A stretch of 29,673 nucleotides of DNA from a virus. Made by a program: the position numbers and the translations under genes. The notes below the pieces were generated by a model. It was not told where the DNA came from and searched no databases. It was given only the letters and a program-made list of their open reading frames with translations. Below are positions 1 through 4,808 of the stretch, one piece after another. Each line of letters begins with the position of its first letter. Position 1 is the first letter of the stretch. The stretch is taken from positions 1-29,673 of IMG/VR virus record IMGVR_UViG_3300025102_004859. One strand, written 5' to 3'.

Positions 1-44
1 GAATAGGTGGGCGTAGCGATTCGATTCGGATTCACCAATCTCAC
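1..44 (-). CDS. possible 5' end of a gene running off the left edge
   Basis: A reading frame opens with GTG at 44 and stays open to the window edge (about 14 codons). The GTG overlaps the TGA of the preceding 21-codon ORF as GTGA, the junction style used throughout the window. A second in-frame GTG lies a few codons on. No function can be assigned from so few residues, and the frame could be chance. Confidence 0.2.
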   Translation of the reverse strand, partial: MRLVNPNRIATPTY

Positions 45-106
45 AACTTATCGATTAACCATATCAGAACTCCACATACGATAGTCAATTTAATGAATTC
101 TATCAC
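41..106 (-). CDS. possible 21-aa single-span membrane microprotein
   Basis: This 21-codon ORF starts with GTG at 106, overlapping the TGA of the upstream ORF as GTGA. The peptide is almost wholly a hydrophobic helix (core IKLTIVCGVLIWLI) flanked by charged residues, so it would be a tiny membrane protein if made. It resembles the other 25- to 47-codon membrane ORFs of this region in size and coupling. No ribosome binding site stands out, the start is not ATG, and the length is short enough for chance, so confidence is low. Confidence 0.3.
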   Translation of the reverse strand: MIEFIKLTIVCGVLIWLIDKL

Positions 107-243
107 TTTTTATCTTTCGTAGTATCGTCCACTACGCTATATGACTTCAGAGCTAACCTTTTAAGTTTTTTCTCTCTAACTATGGTTCTTGCACTGATTA
201 TATTTCCAGTCATATGTCTACTACAATACTTCTGTATTAACAT
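103..243 (-). CDS. small basic hypothetical protein (46 aa)
   Basis: The ATG at 243 overlaps the last codons of the ASCH-like gene. A strong AGGAGG sits about 12 bases upstream, rather distant but the best candidate site nearby. The product is 46 residues, rich in Lys and Arg in its second half, with no membrane segment. I do not recognise it. The support is the gap-free layout, the Shine-Dalgarno sequence and the overlap with both neighbours. Confidence 0.5.
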   Translation of the reverse strand: MLIQKYCSRHMTGNIISARTIVREKKLKRLALKSYSVVDDTTKDKK

Positions 244-557
244 TGTTGTATTTTACCTCCTATTTGTTGTCTCCACTCACACCATAAATCTCTTGTTATT
301 GGTATGGCGTAGTGTGGTTTACCATTATACTGAACTTTCTCATATCCTTTATACTCCATTACGATATATGGTCTCGTATCATTTCCGTATCCGTTTGTAA
401 TTCTAATCAAATCATATGGTTTATCCACGATACGCTTTTCCCAATATTCCGTACACTCTCTATATTCTATGACTTTATCTCCTCGGAATATACTATTCAT
501 TATATCTTTATAAACGATTAGGTATAATGTCGTTGGGCTACCCGCATTATCGGACAT
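237..557 (-). CDS. ASCH/PUA-like domain protein
   Basis: A 106-residue protein with the core pattern of ASCH domains: SIFRGDKVIEYRE, then EYWEKRI, a central strand region and RPYIVMEYKG. ASCH is a PUA-like beta-barrel fold linked to RNA or modified-nucleotide binding. The 'G-x-K-x-x-E-x-R' segment forms the usual signature near the start of the domain. Phages often carry stand-alone ASCH or EVE proteins of this size, and their roles are mostly unknown. I chose ATG 557 because it overlaps the upstream microORF by only 11 bases and gives a natural MSDNAG start. ATG 563 and 575 are also possible. No clear Shine-Dalgarno precedes any of them, so translational coupling is likely. The domain call is fairly secure, the function unknown. 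Confidence 0.72.
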   Translation of the reverse strand: MSDNAGSPTTLYLIVYKDIMNSIFRGDKVIEYRECTEYWEKRIVDKPYDLIRITNGYGNDTRPYIVMEYKGYEKVQYNGKPHYAIPITRDLWCEWRQQIGGKIQQC

Positions 558-690
558 TATCATTATCCATTTCATCTAAGTCGATTTCATCTATTCGGTA
601 GTCTTCCAAGGTCTTGAATACATATCCCAACATACCCAACACAACAAACCCGCACCAAATCATAAATAATATCATTGCTGCTAAGTTCAT
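547..690 (-). CDS. small membrane protein (47 aa)
   Basis: This microORF has a clear GAGGAA ribosome binding site upstream of ATG 690, and its ATG overlaps the TGA of the upstream gene as ATGA. The first half is one hydrophobic span (AMILFMIWCGFVVLGMLGYVF). The second half is very acidic (DYRIDEIDLDEMDNDN), so it would be a single-pass membrane protein with an acidic soluble tail. By the positive-inside rule the acidic tail could face outward, but the Lys after the helix makes this uncertain. No family recognised. The coupling and ribosome binding site make it a credible gene. Confidence 0.6.
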   Translation of the reverse strand: MNLAAMILFMIWCGFVVLGMLGYVFKTLEDYRIDEIDLDEMDNDNVR

Positions 691-977
691 TTTGAATTCC
701 TCGATTTCATCGCTTCAACCGGTCCACCTTTACCGCCCATACCGGTTATTTTGGTTGGTTTATCCATATCTTTATTGATTTTTCTTTCACCATTTGATAA
801 TGAATACTTGGACTGGATTTTTTGATATTTTGCTTCTTCTCTCATTAATTTTTCTCTCTCGACTAAATCTTCTCTAAATTCTACCTCACTATCTATTGTG
901 TCGTAGTAATCCTCACTATCTCTAATCATTTCATTATATTGATTTGTTTTCCCACCATTCCATATTTTTTCCGACAT
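687..977 (-). CDS. charged hypothetical protein (96 aa)
   Basis: A 96-residue hydrophilic protein with a highly charged central segment (REDLVEREKLMREEAKYQKIQ) that probably forms a helix or short coiled coil, and a Gly/Lys/Pro-rich C-terminal tail (KPTKITGMGGKGGP) that looks unstructured. There is no signal peptide or membrane span. ATG 977 is preceded by AAAGGATAA, a good ribosome binding site. I do not recognise a family. Its stop overlaps the start of the next membrane microORF, so the two are probably co-translated. Confidence 0.65.
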   Translation of the reverse strand: MSEKIWNGGKTNQYNEMIRDSEDYYDTIDSEVEFREDLVEREKLMREEAKYQKIQSKYSLSNGERKINKDMDKPTKITGMGGKGGPVEAMKSRNSK

Positions 978-980
978 TAT

Positions 981-1061
981 TTATCCTTTGTAATTTTGAT
1001 TTATTATTGAGTAAATTACCCAACTCGTTATCATTACTACAAAGAATAAATGCCAAGTCAT
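981..1061 (-). CDS. membrane microprotein (26 aa)
   Basis: This 26-codon ORF starts at ATG 1061, overlapping the TGA of the upstream membrane-protein gene as ATGA. Its last codons (AAAGGATAA) double as the ribosome binding site of the next gene. The peptide is MTWHLFFVVMITSWVIYSII followed by a short polar tail, so a single membrane helix. It exactly fills the space between two genes and fits the coupled chain of microORFs. No family recognised. Confidence 0.5.
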   Translation of the reverse strand: MTWHLFFVVMITSWVIYSIINQNYKG

Positions 1062-1315
1062 CTTATTGGATATCCGTTCTTATCTCTTAAATACGGATGC
1101 CCGAACTCGTCGCGTTTGGTCGTGTTTTTCGGGTCAATCTTTGATTGGACCGAAGTCCCACGCGTATTTGCGTCGACTTTGCTTTCCGTAAACTTTGTGA
1201 TTAATATGTTCAATATTCCGGTCATTACCGATATTGTGAACACCACTCCCATTACCAAATATTTGGTTATCTTGAGCGTAAACTTTGTGATATTATGTTG
1301 TTGGGGAAACTTCAT
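1058..1315 (-). CDS. single-pass membrane hypothetical protein (85 aa)
   Basis: An 85-residue protein with one membrane helix at about residues 18 to 38 (YLVMGVVFTISVMTGILNIL). A basic N-terminal segment precedes it and a polar tail ending FGHPYLRDKNGYPIR follows. The basic N-terminus suggests the start lies in the cytoplasm. The peptide ITKFT occurs on both sides of the helix, encoded by an exact 15-base repeat (1187-1201 and 1277-1291). An AGAGAG element sits just upstream of ATG 1315. The about 60 bases before it are very AT-rich, with no promoter I can defend. Function unknown. Confidence 0.6.
   Translation of the reverse strand: MKFPQQHNITKFTLKITKYLVMGVVFTISVMTGILNILITKFTESKVDANTRGTSVQSKIDPKNTTKRDEFGHPYLRDKNGYPIR
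1187..1291. repeat. pair of 15-base direct repeats inside the 85-aa membrane gene
   Basis: CGTAAACTTTGTGAT (plus-strand reading) occurs at 1187-1201 and again at 1277-1291, exactly 90 bases (30 codons) apart. Both encode ITKFT, once before and once after the membrane helix. The repeat is exact at the DNA level. It may reflect a short internal duplication. Confidence 0.85.
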
Positions 1316-1377
1316 CTCTCTATTAATATATATGTATATACCTAAGAAAAATAAAAAATTTCTTTAACTTTGTTGAA

Positions 1378-1584
1378 TTATTTTGGGTTCGACTGAACTT
1401 CTTTGATGTGCTTACAAGGTTTTCCTCTACCGAACTTGTAAGCCGGACAACTACACTCCCACTCTAAAGTCAATGGGTGAAATCTTATGTCATAGGTTTT
1501 ACCTTGAACTCTGTAATGTCTCCAACCTCTTTCGGTTTCATAGTATCCACCGAATATATTCATTGCTGTTGATAACATATCCAT
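1378..1584 (-). CDS. SWIM-type zinc-finger protein
   Basis: A 68-residue protein whose C-terminal half is a SWIM zinc finger: C44-x-C46-x10-C57-x-H59 (WECSCPAYKFGRGKPCKHI). SWIM fingers bind zinc and serve in DNA or protein contacts in SWI2/SNF2, MuDR and phage proteins. Here the finger is almost the whole protein, with a short preceding beta region (GKTYDIRFHPLTLEWEC) typical of stand-alone phage versions. ATG 1584 overlaps the upstream stop as TAATG. The motif call is strong. The partner, DNA or protein, is not known. Confidence 0.82.
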   Translation of the reverse strand: MDMLSTAMNIFGGYYETERGWRHYRVQGKTYDIRFHPLTLEWECSCPAYKFGRGKPCKHIKEVQSNPK

Positions 1585-1991
1585 TAGAACGGTAATTCTC
1601 CTGGGTCGTCTTGTGGTTCTTTATTATACCACAAATACATTTCCACATATCTTTTTGCTTGTGGTCTTGATGGTGAATTCTTGATAAAGTTTTCTGATTG
1701 TAATACTCTCAACATTTTTTTCATATGATTGATTAGACCGAAATCGTGGTCGTGGATATATGGTTCACCTTGTTCATTAAATGCTATATACATATCGAAC
1801 TCATTTGACTTTGCCAAATACTCTAAAATATCTTCTTTATGACCACTACTTGATAAGAACTCCAAGAACTTTTCGTCCTCTAGCATTCTTTTCAATTGTT
1901 TAATTCTTTTTCCGTAATGTTGTTTATTATACTCGGTTGCGGCATGATAAGTATTGTATCTATCTAACCAAGATTGTTTTTCAGTTGGCAT
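1584..1991 (-). CDS. hypothetical protein with SSB-like acidic tail (135 aa)
   Basis: A 135-residue, mostly helical, soluble protein. I do not recognise the fold. The N-terminal part is Lys/Tyr-rich (ATEYNKQHYGKRIKQLKRML), followed by helices rich in Leu/Glu. The last residues, PQDDPGELPF, look like the acidic tip of bacterial and phage single-strand binding proteins (for example DDDIPF), which docks partner proteins. This is a resemblance in a few residues only. ATG 1991 overlaps the stop of the 28-codon microORF upstream as TAATG. The downstream gene is the SWIM zinc-finger protein, also a potential nucleic-acid binder. Confidence 0.65.
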   Translation of the reverse strand: MPTEKQSWLDRYNTYHAATEYNKQHYGKRIKQLKRMLEDEKFLEFLSSSGHKEDILEYLAKSNEFDMYIAFNEQGEPYIHDHDFGLINHMKKMLRVLQSENFIKNSPSRPQAKRYVEMYLWYNKEPQDDPGELPF

Positions 1992-2077
1992 TAATTACTC
2001 ATGCTCCTAATAAACCAAAACATAGCTATTACACCACATATTGTAGTTAATCCTACTGATACTAAATTTTCTAACAT
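1991..2077 (-). CDS. membrane microprotein (28 aa)
   Basis: A 28-codon ORF beginning at ATG 2077, just after the previous microORF's TAA, with GAGG upstream as ribosome binding site. The product has a single hydrophobic helix (LVSVGLTTICGVIAMFWFI) and the tail RSMSN. Its TAA overlaps the ATG of the next gene as TAATG. Good translation signals and seamless packing support it. Function unknown. Confidence 0.55.
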   Translation of the reverse strand: MLENLVSVGLTTICGVIAMFWFIRSMSN

Positions 2078-2078
2078 A

Positions 2079-2156
2079 TTACCTCATATTATTTGTTGGT
2101 TGTGATATGACCCAAGCCATACCAATTAAAATTAAAATCGTAATAAATTCACTCAT
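2079..2156 (-). CDS. membrane microprotein (25 aa)
   Basis: A 25-codon ORF whose ATG at 2156 overlaps the preceding TAA as TAATG. The peptide MSEFITILILIGMAWVIS plus a short polar tail forms one membrane helix. Its 3' end (ATGAGGTAA) carries the ribosome binding site of the next microORF. No family recognised. It is supported by coupling on both sides. Confidence 0.5.
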   Translation of the reverse strand: MSEFITILILIGMAWVISQPTNNMR

Positions 2157-2260
2157 TATGCTATCCCCCACTCATAGAGAAATGCCTCTATTTCTGTTGG
2201 TGTTAAATCTGTTGATAGAATTTCTACCAAATCCCCTAATGTTATCATTGGTTCCGTCAT
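2156..2260 (-). CDS. small acidic hypothetical protein (34 aa)
   Basis: This 34-codon ORF starts at ATG 2260 with GAGAGAGGA immediately upstream, an excellent ribosome binding site. The peptide is acidic and soluble, ending DLTPTEIEAFLYEWGIA. That ending resembles the C-terminus of the 74-residue gene at 3566 (MTPQEIEEWLDSLEM). Both look like an N-capped amphipathic helix ('TPxEIE'). Its stop overlaps the next microORF start. Function unknown. Confidence 0.55.
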   Translation of the reverse strand: MTEPMITLGDLVEILSTDLTPTEIEAFLYEWGIA

Positions 2261-2261
2261 A

Positions 2262-2558
2262 TTATCCTCTCTCTTTCATAATTTTTTCAACAAGAGCATC
2301 GTGCCACTCCATATAAGTATTCCACTCTTGACTGACAAACTCTCTGAATTCTTTCAATACTGATTCATTATTAATTAAGTTTTCAAATTCTTCCGGTGAA
2401 TCATCTCCATCAGCCATATAACCCTCAATAGGTTCATAACAACCTCTACAAACTACACCATATTCAGTTCCCTTATCAGAAGCGCCACAACAATTTGTAA
2501 ATTGTCTAACGACTTTCTCGTTTGGGTCTGTAAAATTCTTTTCATAAATAATTGCCAT
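2262..2558 (-). CDS. small putative zinc-binding protein (98 aa)
   Basis: A 98-residue protein with two cysteine pairs, C23-C24 and C37-x2-C40 (NCCGASDKGTEYGVVCRGCYEP), spaced as a small zinc ribbon. The rest is an acidic, mostly helical region (DGDDSPEEFENLI, then LKEFREFVSQEWN). I chose ATG 2558 over the in-frame ATG at 2594 because AGGAGG lies just upstream of 2558 and the longer form would run back into the preceding gene. The zinc-binding call is inference from cysteine spacing. The biological role is unknown. Confidence 0.65.
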   Translation of the reverse strand: MAIIYEKNFTDPNEKVVRQFTNCCGASDKGTEYGVVCRGCYEPIEGYMADGDDSPEEFENLINNESVLKEFREFVSQEWNTYMEWHDALVEKIMKERG

Positions 2559-2562
2559 ATAT

Positions 2563-2568
2563 CCTCCT
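2563..2568 (-). promoter_or_regulatory. ribosome binding site AGGAGG deciding start at 2558
   Basis: A perfect AGGAGG (cctcct on the plus strand) lies four bases before ATG 2558. The spacing is short, but the element is the strongest in this region and selects 2558 over the upstream in-frame ATG at 2594. Confidence 0.65.
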
Positions 2569-2779
2569 AATTTTCTAAATAATTTACTGAACAATCGTTT
2601 ACTGAATATTCTCTTTCAGACAACCTAAATTCTTTATTGACCATTTTTGGAACTTTTGAAGCGATAGTATCGGCGAACCACCTCGCATCCCCATTTTCAT
2701 TTATAGTTGACCTTGGTCCACAACCTTGTTCATCTACATATATTTCCATAGTCATATTTACCCAATATCTTTTAGCCAT
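2567..2779 (-). CDS. hypothetical protein (70 aa)
   Basis: A 70-residue protein beginning MAKRYWVNMTMEIYVDEQG, probably a small alpha/beta fold with an N-terminal strand pair. It has isolated cysteines but no metal-binding spacing, and neither membrane span nor signal peptide. ATG 2779 overlaps the upstream stop by 8 bases, so translation is likely coupled. No family recognised. Small proteins opening with 'a strand like YWVNMTMEI' are common in T4-like marine phages, but I cannot name this one. Confidence 0.6.
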   Translation of the reverse strand: MAKRYWVNMTMEIYVDEQGCGPRSTINENGDARWFADTIASKVPKMVNKEFRLSEREYSVNDCSVNYLEN

Positions 2780-2984
2780 TATAACCTTCCTCTCTAATAA
2801 AATTTATAAAATCTTTTTCGAAGTAATACATCGCAGTTTTTCTACAAAATAACCACTTCACTCCGTCTGATACTCTTGTAGTCCACATAAAATCACCAAC
2901 ACCAGTTTCATTGGCCCATTGAATTTCATTGGCTAACTTATTTCCATTTGTTAAATCTACTTCCCACTCTAATCTAGCTTCCAT
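2772..2984 (-). CDS. hypothetical protein (70 aa)
   Basis: A 70-residue soluble protein rich in Trp and aromatic residues (LEWEVDLTNGNKLANEIQWANETG, later MWTTRVSDGVKWLFCRKTAMYYFEK). It looks like a compact beta-rich domain followed by a C-terminal helix (KDFINFIREEG). An AGGAGA element lies 12 to 13 bases before ATG 2984, inside the end of the upstream gene. No family recognised. Confidence 0.6.
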   Translation of the reverse strand: MEARLEWEVDLTNGNKLANEIQWANETGVGDFMWTTRVSDGVKWLFCRKTAMYYFEKDFINFIREEGYNG

Positions 2985-2986
2985 AA

Positions 2987-3229
2987 TTATTTATTCTCCT
3001 TTTGAATAAAACCTACATAGAGTTGACCTGCCACTAATCCTTGTTCTAATTCTGTAATTTGTTTTTGTAATTCATTTAAAGTGCATTGAGCACCATTTAT
3101 AAAAGTCCTACCTTCACTAATTTGTAAATCTGAACTATCCAAAGTTCCTTGATACTCTGGTAAGTTGTTTAATCCATTAGCCAATTCTTGTTCTAATGTA
3201 TTTATTAATTCTTTAATTCTATCTATCAT
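2987..3229 (-). CDS. helical coiled-coil hypothetical protein (80 aa)
   Basis: An 80-residue protein with helical segments at both ends (MIDRIKELINTLEQELANGL and LNELQKQITELEQGLVAGQ) and a polar middle, suggesting a helical hairpin or coiled-coil oligomer. ATG 3229 has GGAGGATT upstream and overlaps the previous TGA as ATGA. No membrane span, no recognised family. It is the second gene behind the promoter at 3507-3535. Confidence 0.62.
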   Translation of the reverse strand: MIDRIKELINTLEQELANGLNNLPEYQGTLDSSDLQISEGRTFINGAQCTLNELQKQITELEQGLVAGQLYVGFIQKENK

Positions 3230-3474
3230 AATAATCCTCCATTTTCACACATTGCGATAACTTGTTCATCTGTAAAACCTTTGACATTGTAAGTATCTGT
3301 AAAGTCCTCTGGTGTGAAGAAGTCAGTATCATCTAATAAGTCCTCATAACCTTGTTTACAACCACCCTCATTGAAAGCGAGAGTTTCTCTTTTCATCTCA
3401 TACAAATCATAAACTGCTTGATTTGTGTTTTCTGTGTTTTCATTAATCTCTAATGTTTCTCCATATAAAACCAT
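3226..3474 (-). CDS. acidic hypothetical protein (82 aa)
   Basis: An 82-residue, strongly acidic protein (GYEDLLDDTDFFTPEDFTDTYN) with an N-terminal Asn/Glu-rich stretch. It has no membrane span and no metal motif. It is the first gene behind a consensus sigma70-type promoter (3507-3535) and has a good GGAGAAAA ribosome binding site before ATG 3474. That suggests early, strong expression by host polymerase. Small acidic phage early proteins often act by binding host proteins or mimicking DNA, but nothing in this sequence proves such a role. Confidence 0.68.
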   Translation of the reverse strand: MVLYGETLEINENTENTNQAVYDLYEMKRETLAFNEGGCKQGYEDLLDDTDFFTPEDFTDTYNVKGFTDEQVIAMCENGGLL

Positions 3475-3506
3475 AATTTTTCTCCTTTTCCTTTAATTCT
3501 TTATAC

Positions 3507-3535
3507 AATATAATCATAATAAATGACAATGTCAA
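3507..3535 (-). promoter_or_regulatory. sigma70-type promoter P1
   Basis: On the minus strand the -35 element is a perfect TTGACA (3530-3535). After a 17-base spacer comes TATATT as -10 (3507-3512), five of six matches to consensus. The sequence upstream of the -35 is a run of A/T tracts, like an UP element. Transcription would begin near 3500, about 25 bases before ATG 3474. It closely matches P2 at 3827-3855, including most of the spacer. It reads into the small-gene cluster below 3474. Confidence 0.82.
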
Positions 3536-3565
3536 GTAAAATATTGTAAATTTGTAAAATAATCA

Positions 3566-3790
3566 TTACATTTCCAAAGAATCTAACCACTCCTCTATTT
3601 CTTGTGGTGTCATTCTTCCGTCCTCCTCAAGAGCCTCTCTTTGTTCTTGTCTTGTTTGTGGTCTACCATTATTGTAGACTGGCCCAATGCCAGTTTCGGC
3701 TTGGAACTCAATGTCGTCTTGTGGTAATTTACCAGCATCCCTTGCTAGCTCATAATTTAAACAACCTATTGCAAATGTTCCCATATCCAT
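3566..3790 (-). CDS. acidic hypothetical protein (74 aa)
   Basis: A 74-residue soluble, acidic protein. The N-terminus (FAIGCLNYELARDAGKLPQ) is helical, the middle contains ETGIGPVYNNGRPQ, and the end is an acidic helix (MTPQEIEEWLDSLEM). It sits directly behind promoter P2 and is followed by promoter P1, so it may be a one-gene transcription unit or share transcripts with the genes beyond. Two ATGs lie close together (3790 and 3784). The first is taken, with AAGGAA upstream. No family recognised. Confidence 0.66.
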   Translation of the reverse strand: MDMGTFAIGCLNYELARDAGKLPQDDIEFQAETGIGPVYNNGRPQTRQEQREALEEDGRMTPQEIEEWLDSLEM

Positions 3791-3826
3791 ATTAATTTTT
3801 CCTTATCATCATTATCATTACAATAC

Positions 3827-3855
3827 AATATATTAATAATAAATGAGAAAGTCAA
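3827..3855 (-). promoter_or_regulatory. sigma70-type promoter P2
   Basis: The -35 element is TTGACT (3850-3855), the spacer is 17 bases, and the -10 is TATATT (3827-3832). An A-rich stretch just upstream (AAAAAAAACAACGAAAAAG) fits an UP element. Over about 35 bases around the elements it differs from P1 at only five positions, and the match includes the spacer core TCATTTATTAT and GTAT after the -10. It lies in the gap before ATG 3790. Confidence 0.8.
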
Positions 3856-3878
3856 GCTTTTTCGTTGTTTTTTTTGAT

Positions 3879-4163
3879 TTAGTTTGTGAACATACCCCAG
3901 AAACTTTCTACGAGAGCTGCGATTAAACCACCACCAATAATACCTCTCCACATTGTAGTATTCTTTCTAAATGCTGAGTTTTGTTTGGTTTCTGCCCATA
4001 GACCAGTTTCGGGATTGAATAGATTTTCTTTGATAAATTTGATATCTGTGTGAATATCACCGAGCTTTGAGTCAAACTCTTGATGTAATAGGTCAACTCG
4101 CTTGTCTTGTTCGTCCAAACGATATTCTATTAGTTTTAAATTCTCTTTGTCGGTCTTATTCAT
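3879..4163 (-). CDS. coiled-coil protein with C-terminal membrane anchor (XhlA-like layout)
   Basis: A 94-residue protein with a charged helical N-terminal two-thirds (KENLKLIEYRLDEQDKRVDL continuing to IKFIKENL) and one hydrophobic span near the C-terminus (GIIGGGLIAALVESFWGMF). This layout is that of XhlA-type holin-associated proteins and other small tail-anchored coiled-coil phage proteins. It is a topological resemblance, not a sequence match I can prove. I chose ATG 4163. A GTG at 4181 in the same frame would add six residues. Neither has a clear ribosome binding site. Its neighbour at 4198 also has a single span and a coiled coil, so the pair may act together at the membrane. Confidence 0.62.
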   Translation of the reverse strand: MNKTDKENLKLIEYRLDEQDKRVDLLHQEFDSKLGDIHTDIKFIKENLFNPETGLWAETKQNSAFRKNTTMWRGIIGGGLIAALVESFWGMFTN

Positions 4164-4197
4164 ATCAGTAATAAATATCACTAATTATAAAATCCGT

Positions 4198-4434
4198 TTA
4201 TTTTTTGAAAGGTTTTTTCTTCCAATTTCTTCTTTTTCTGGGTTGTGGTTTACCTCTTTTGTAGGATTTGTCCAATTGAGCTTTCAAAAGTCTTTTCTCT
4301 TCTTCTAATTCATCAATATCTACCGTATATTGTTTTATCTTTGGTCCTACGAATAATGATAATGCCATAACTCCAAATATTGAACCTAACATTATTCCTA
4401 AATATACCCAACCTAAAATTTGTAATGTTTCCAT
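4198..4434 (-). CDS. membrane-anchored coiled-coil protein with basic tail
   Basis: A 78-residue protein with an N-terminal membrane helix (about residues 9 to 30, GWVYLGIMLGSIFGVMALSL), a short coiled coil (IDELEEEKRLLKAQLDKSYK) and a very basic tail (RKRRNWKKKPFKK). The positive tail suggests an N-out, C-in orientation with the tail touching nucleic acid or acidic lipids. An AAGGAG ribosome binding site stands before ATG 4434. It resembles small spanin- or exclusion-type proteins in layout only. No family recognised. Confidence 0.62.
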   Translation of the reverse strand: METLQILGWVYLGIMLGSIFGVMALSLFVGPKIKQYTVDIDELEEEKRLLKAQLDKSYKRGKPQPRKRRNWKKKPFKK

Positions 4435-4435
4435 T

Positions 4436-4657
4436 TTAACTCCTTAATATAATGGCTCCTGGATTATCATTCCAGAAGTCATCTATCGTGAATCCTTGCA
4501 CTTCACAAGTTTCACGAACTATTTGTTTCATCTTTTCACTCTTACCAGTTATAATTTTAACTGGAAAGTTGTTCATATTGTAATGTAGAATCAATAAGTT
4601 TGCTAACTTATCCTCTACTTCATCGTGTTTAAATCCGTGTAAATCAATTTCCGTCAT
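4436..4657 (-). CDS. Smr-domain protein
   Basis: A 73-residue stand-alone Smr (small MutS-related) domain. The opening IDLHG (residues 4 to 8), the helix VEDKLANLL, and KIITGKSEKMKQIVRETC with the TGxG-like loop at residues 37 to 40 match the family, as does the closing NPGAIIL strand. Smr domains nick branched DNA or cleave RNA in some proteins. The LDLHG and TGxG motifs are the conserved parts. Here the loop reads TGKS rather than TGKG, so nuclease activity is uncertain. ATG 4657 overlaps the previous gene by 14 bases. Stand-alone Smr genes are known from marine T4-like phages. Confidence 0.82.
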   Translation of the reverse strand: MTEIDLHGFKHDEVEDKLANLLILHYNMNNFPVKIITGKSEKMKQIVRETCEVQGFTIDDFWNDNPGAIILRS

Positions 4658-4808
4658 ATTCCTTTACCTCATACAATCTGTCAAAGGTTTCTTTGTCCAT
4701 TTGTTTCTTATTTTGAAAAACCTCTTTTGCTACTTGTTCTGATGTTTTTATCACTTCGATTGTGTCTACCACTTCTTTTGTTCTTTTATTCACTAATTTG
4801 AATCGCAT
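4644..4808 (-). CDS. small hypothetical protein (54 aa)
   Basis: A 54-residue protein beginning MRFKLVNKRTKEVVDTIEVI, a likely beta-hairpin followed by a charged helix (KEVFQNKKQMDKETFDRLYEV). I use ATG 4808, which has AGAGGAC upstream and only a short overlap with the end of the glycosyltransferase gene. The in-frame ATG at 4850 would overlap by almost 60 bases without a ribosome binding site. No family recognised. Confidence 0.55.
   Translation of the reverse strand: MRFKLVNKRTKEVVDTIEVIKTSEQVAKEVFQNKKQMDKETFDRLYEVKEYDGN

Noticed and set aside
2988-2995. AATAAATA on the minus strand, like a T4-type late promoter (also GATAAATA near 977)
   Set aside because: Both lie within a few bases of a start codon and are formed by the stop codon and ribosome binding site, leaving no room for a transcription start before the gene.
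3536-3566. TGTAA...TTACA inverted repeat after the 74-residue gene as a terminator
   Set aside because: Only five pairs, A/T-rich, and overlapping the upstream region of promoter P1. Not convincing.
3766-3951. A 61-codon minus-strand ORF across promoter P2
   Set aside because: It overlaps the end of one gene, the promoter and the start of the next in a third frame. No ribosome binding site, and the promoter explains the sequence better.
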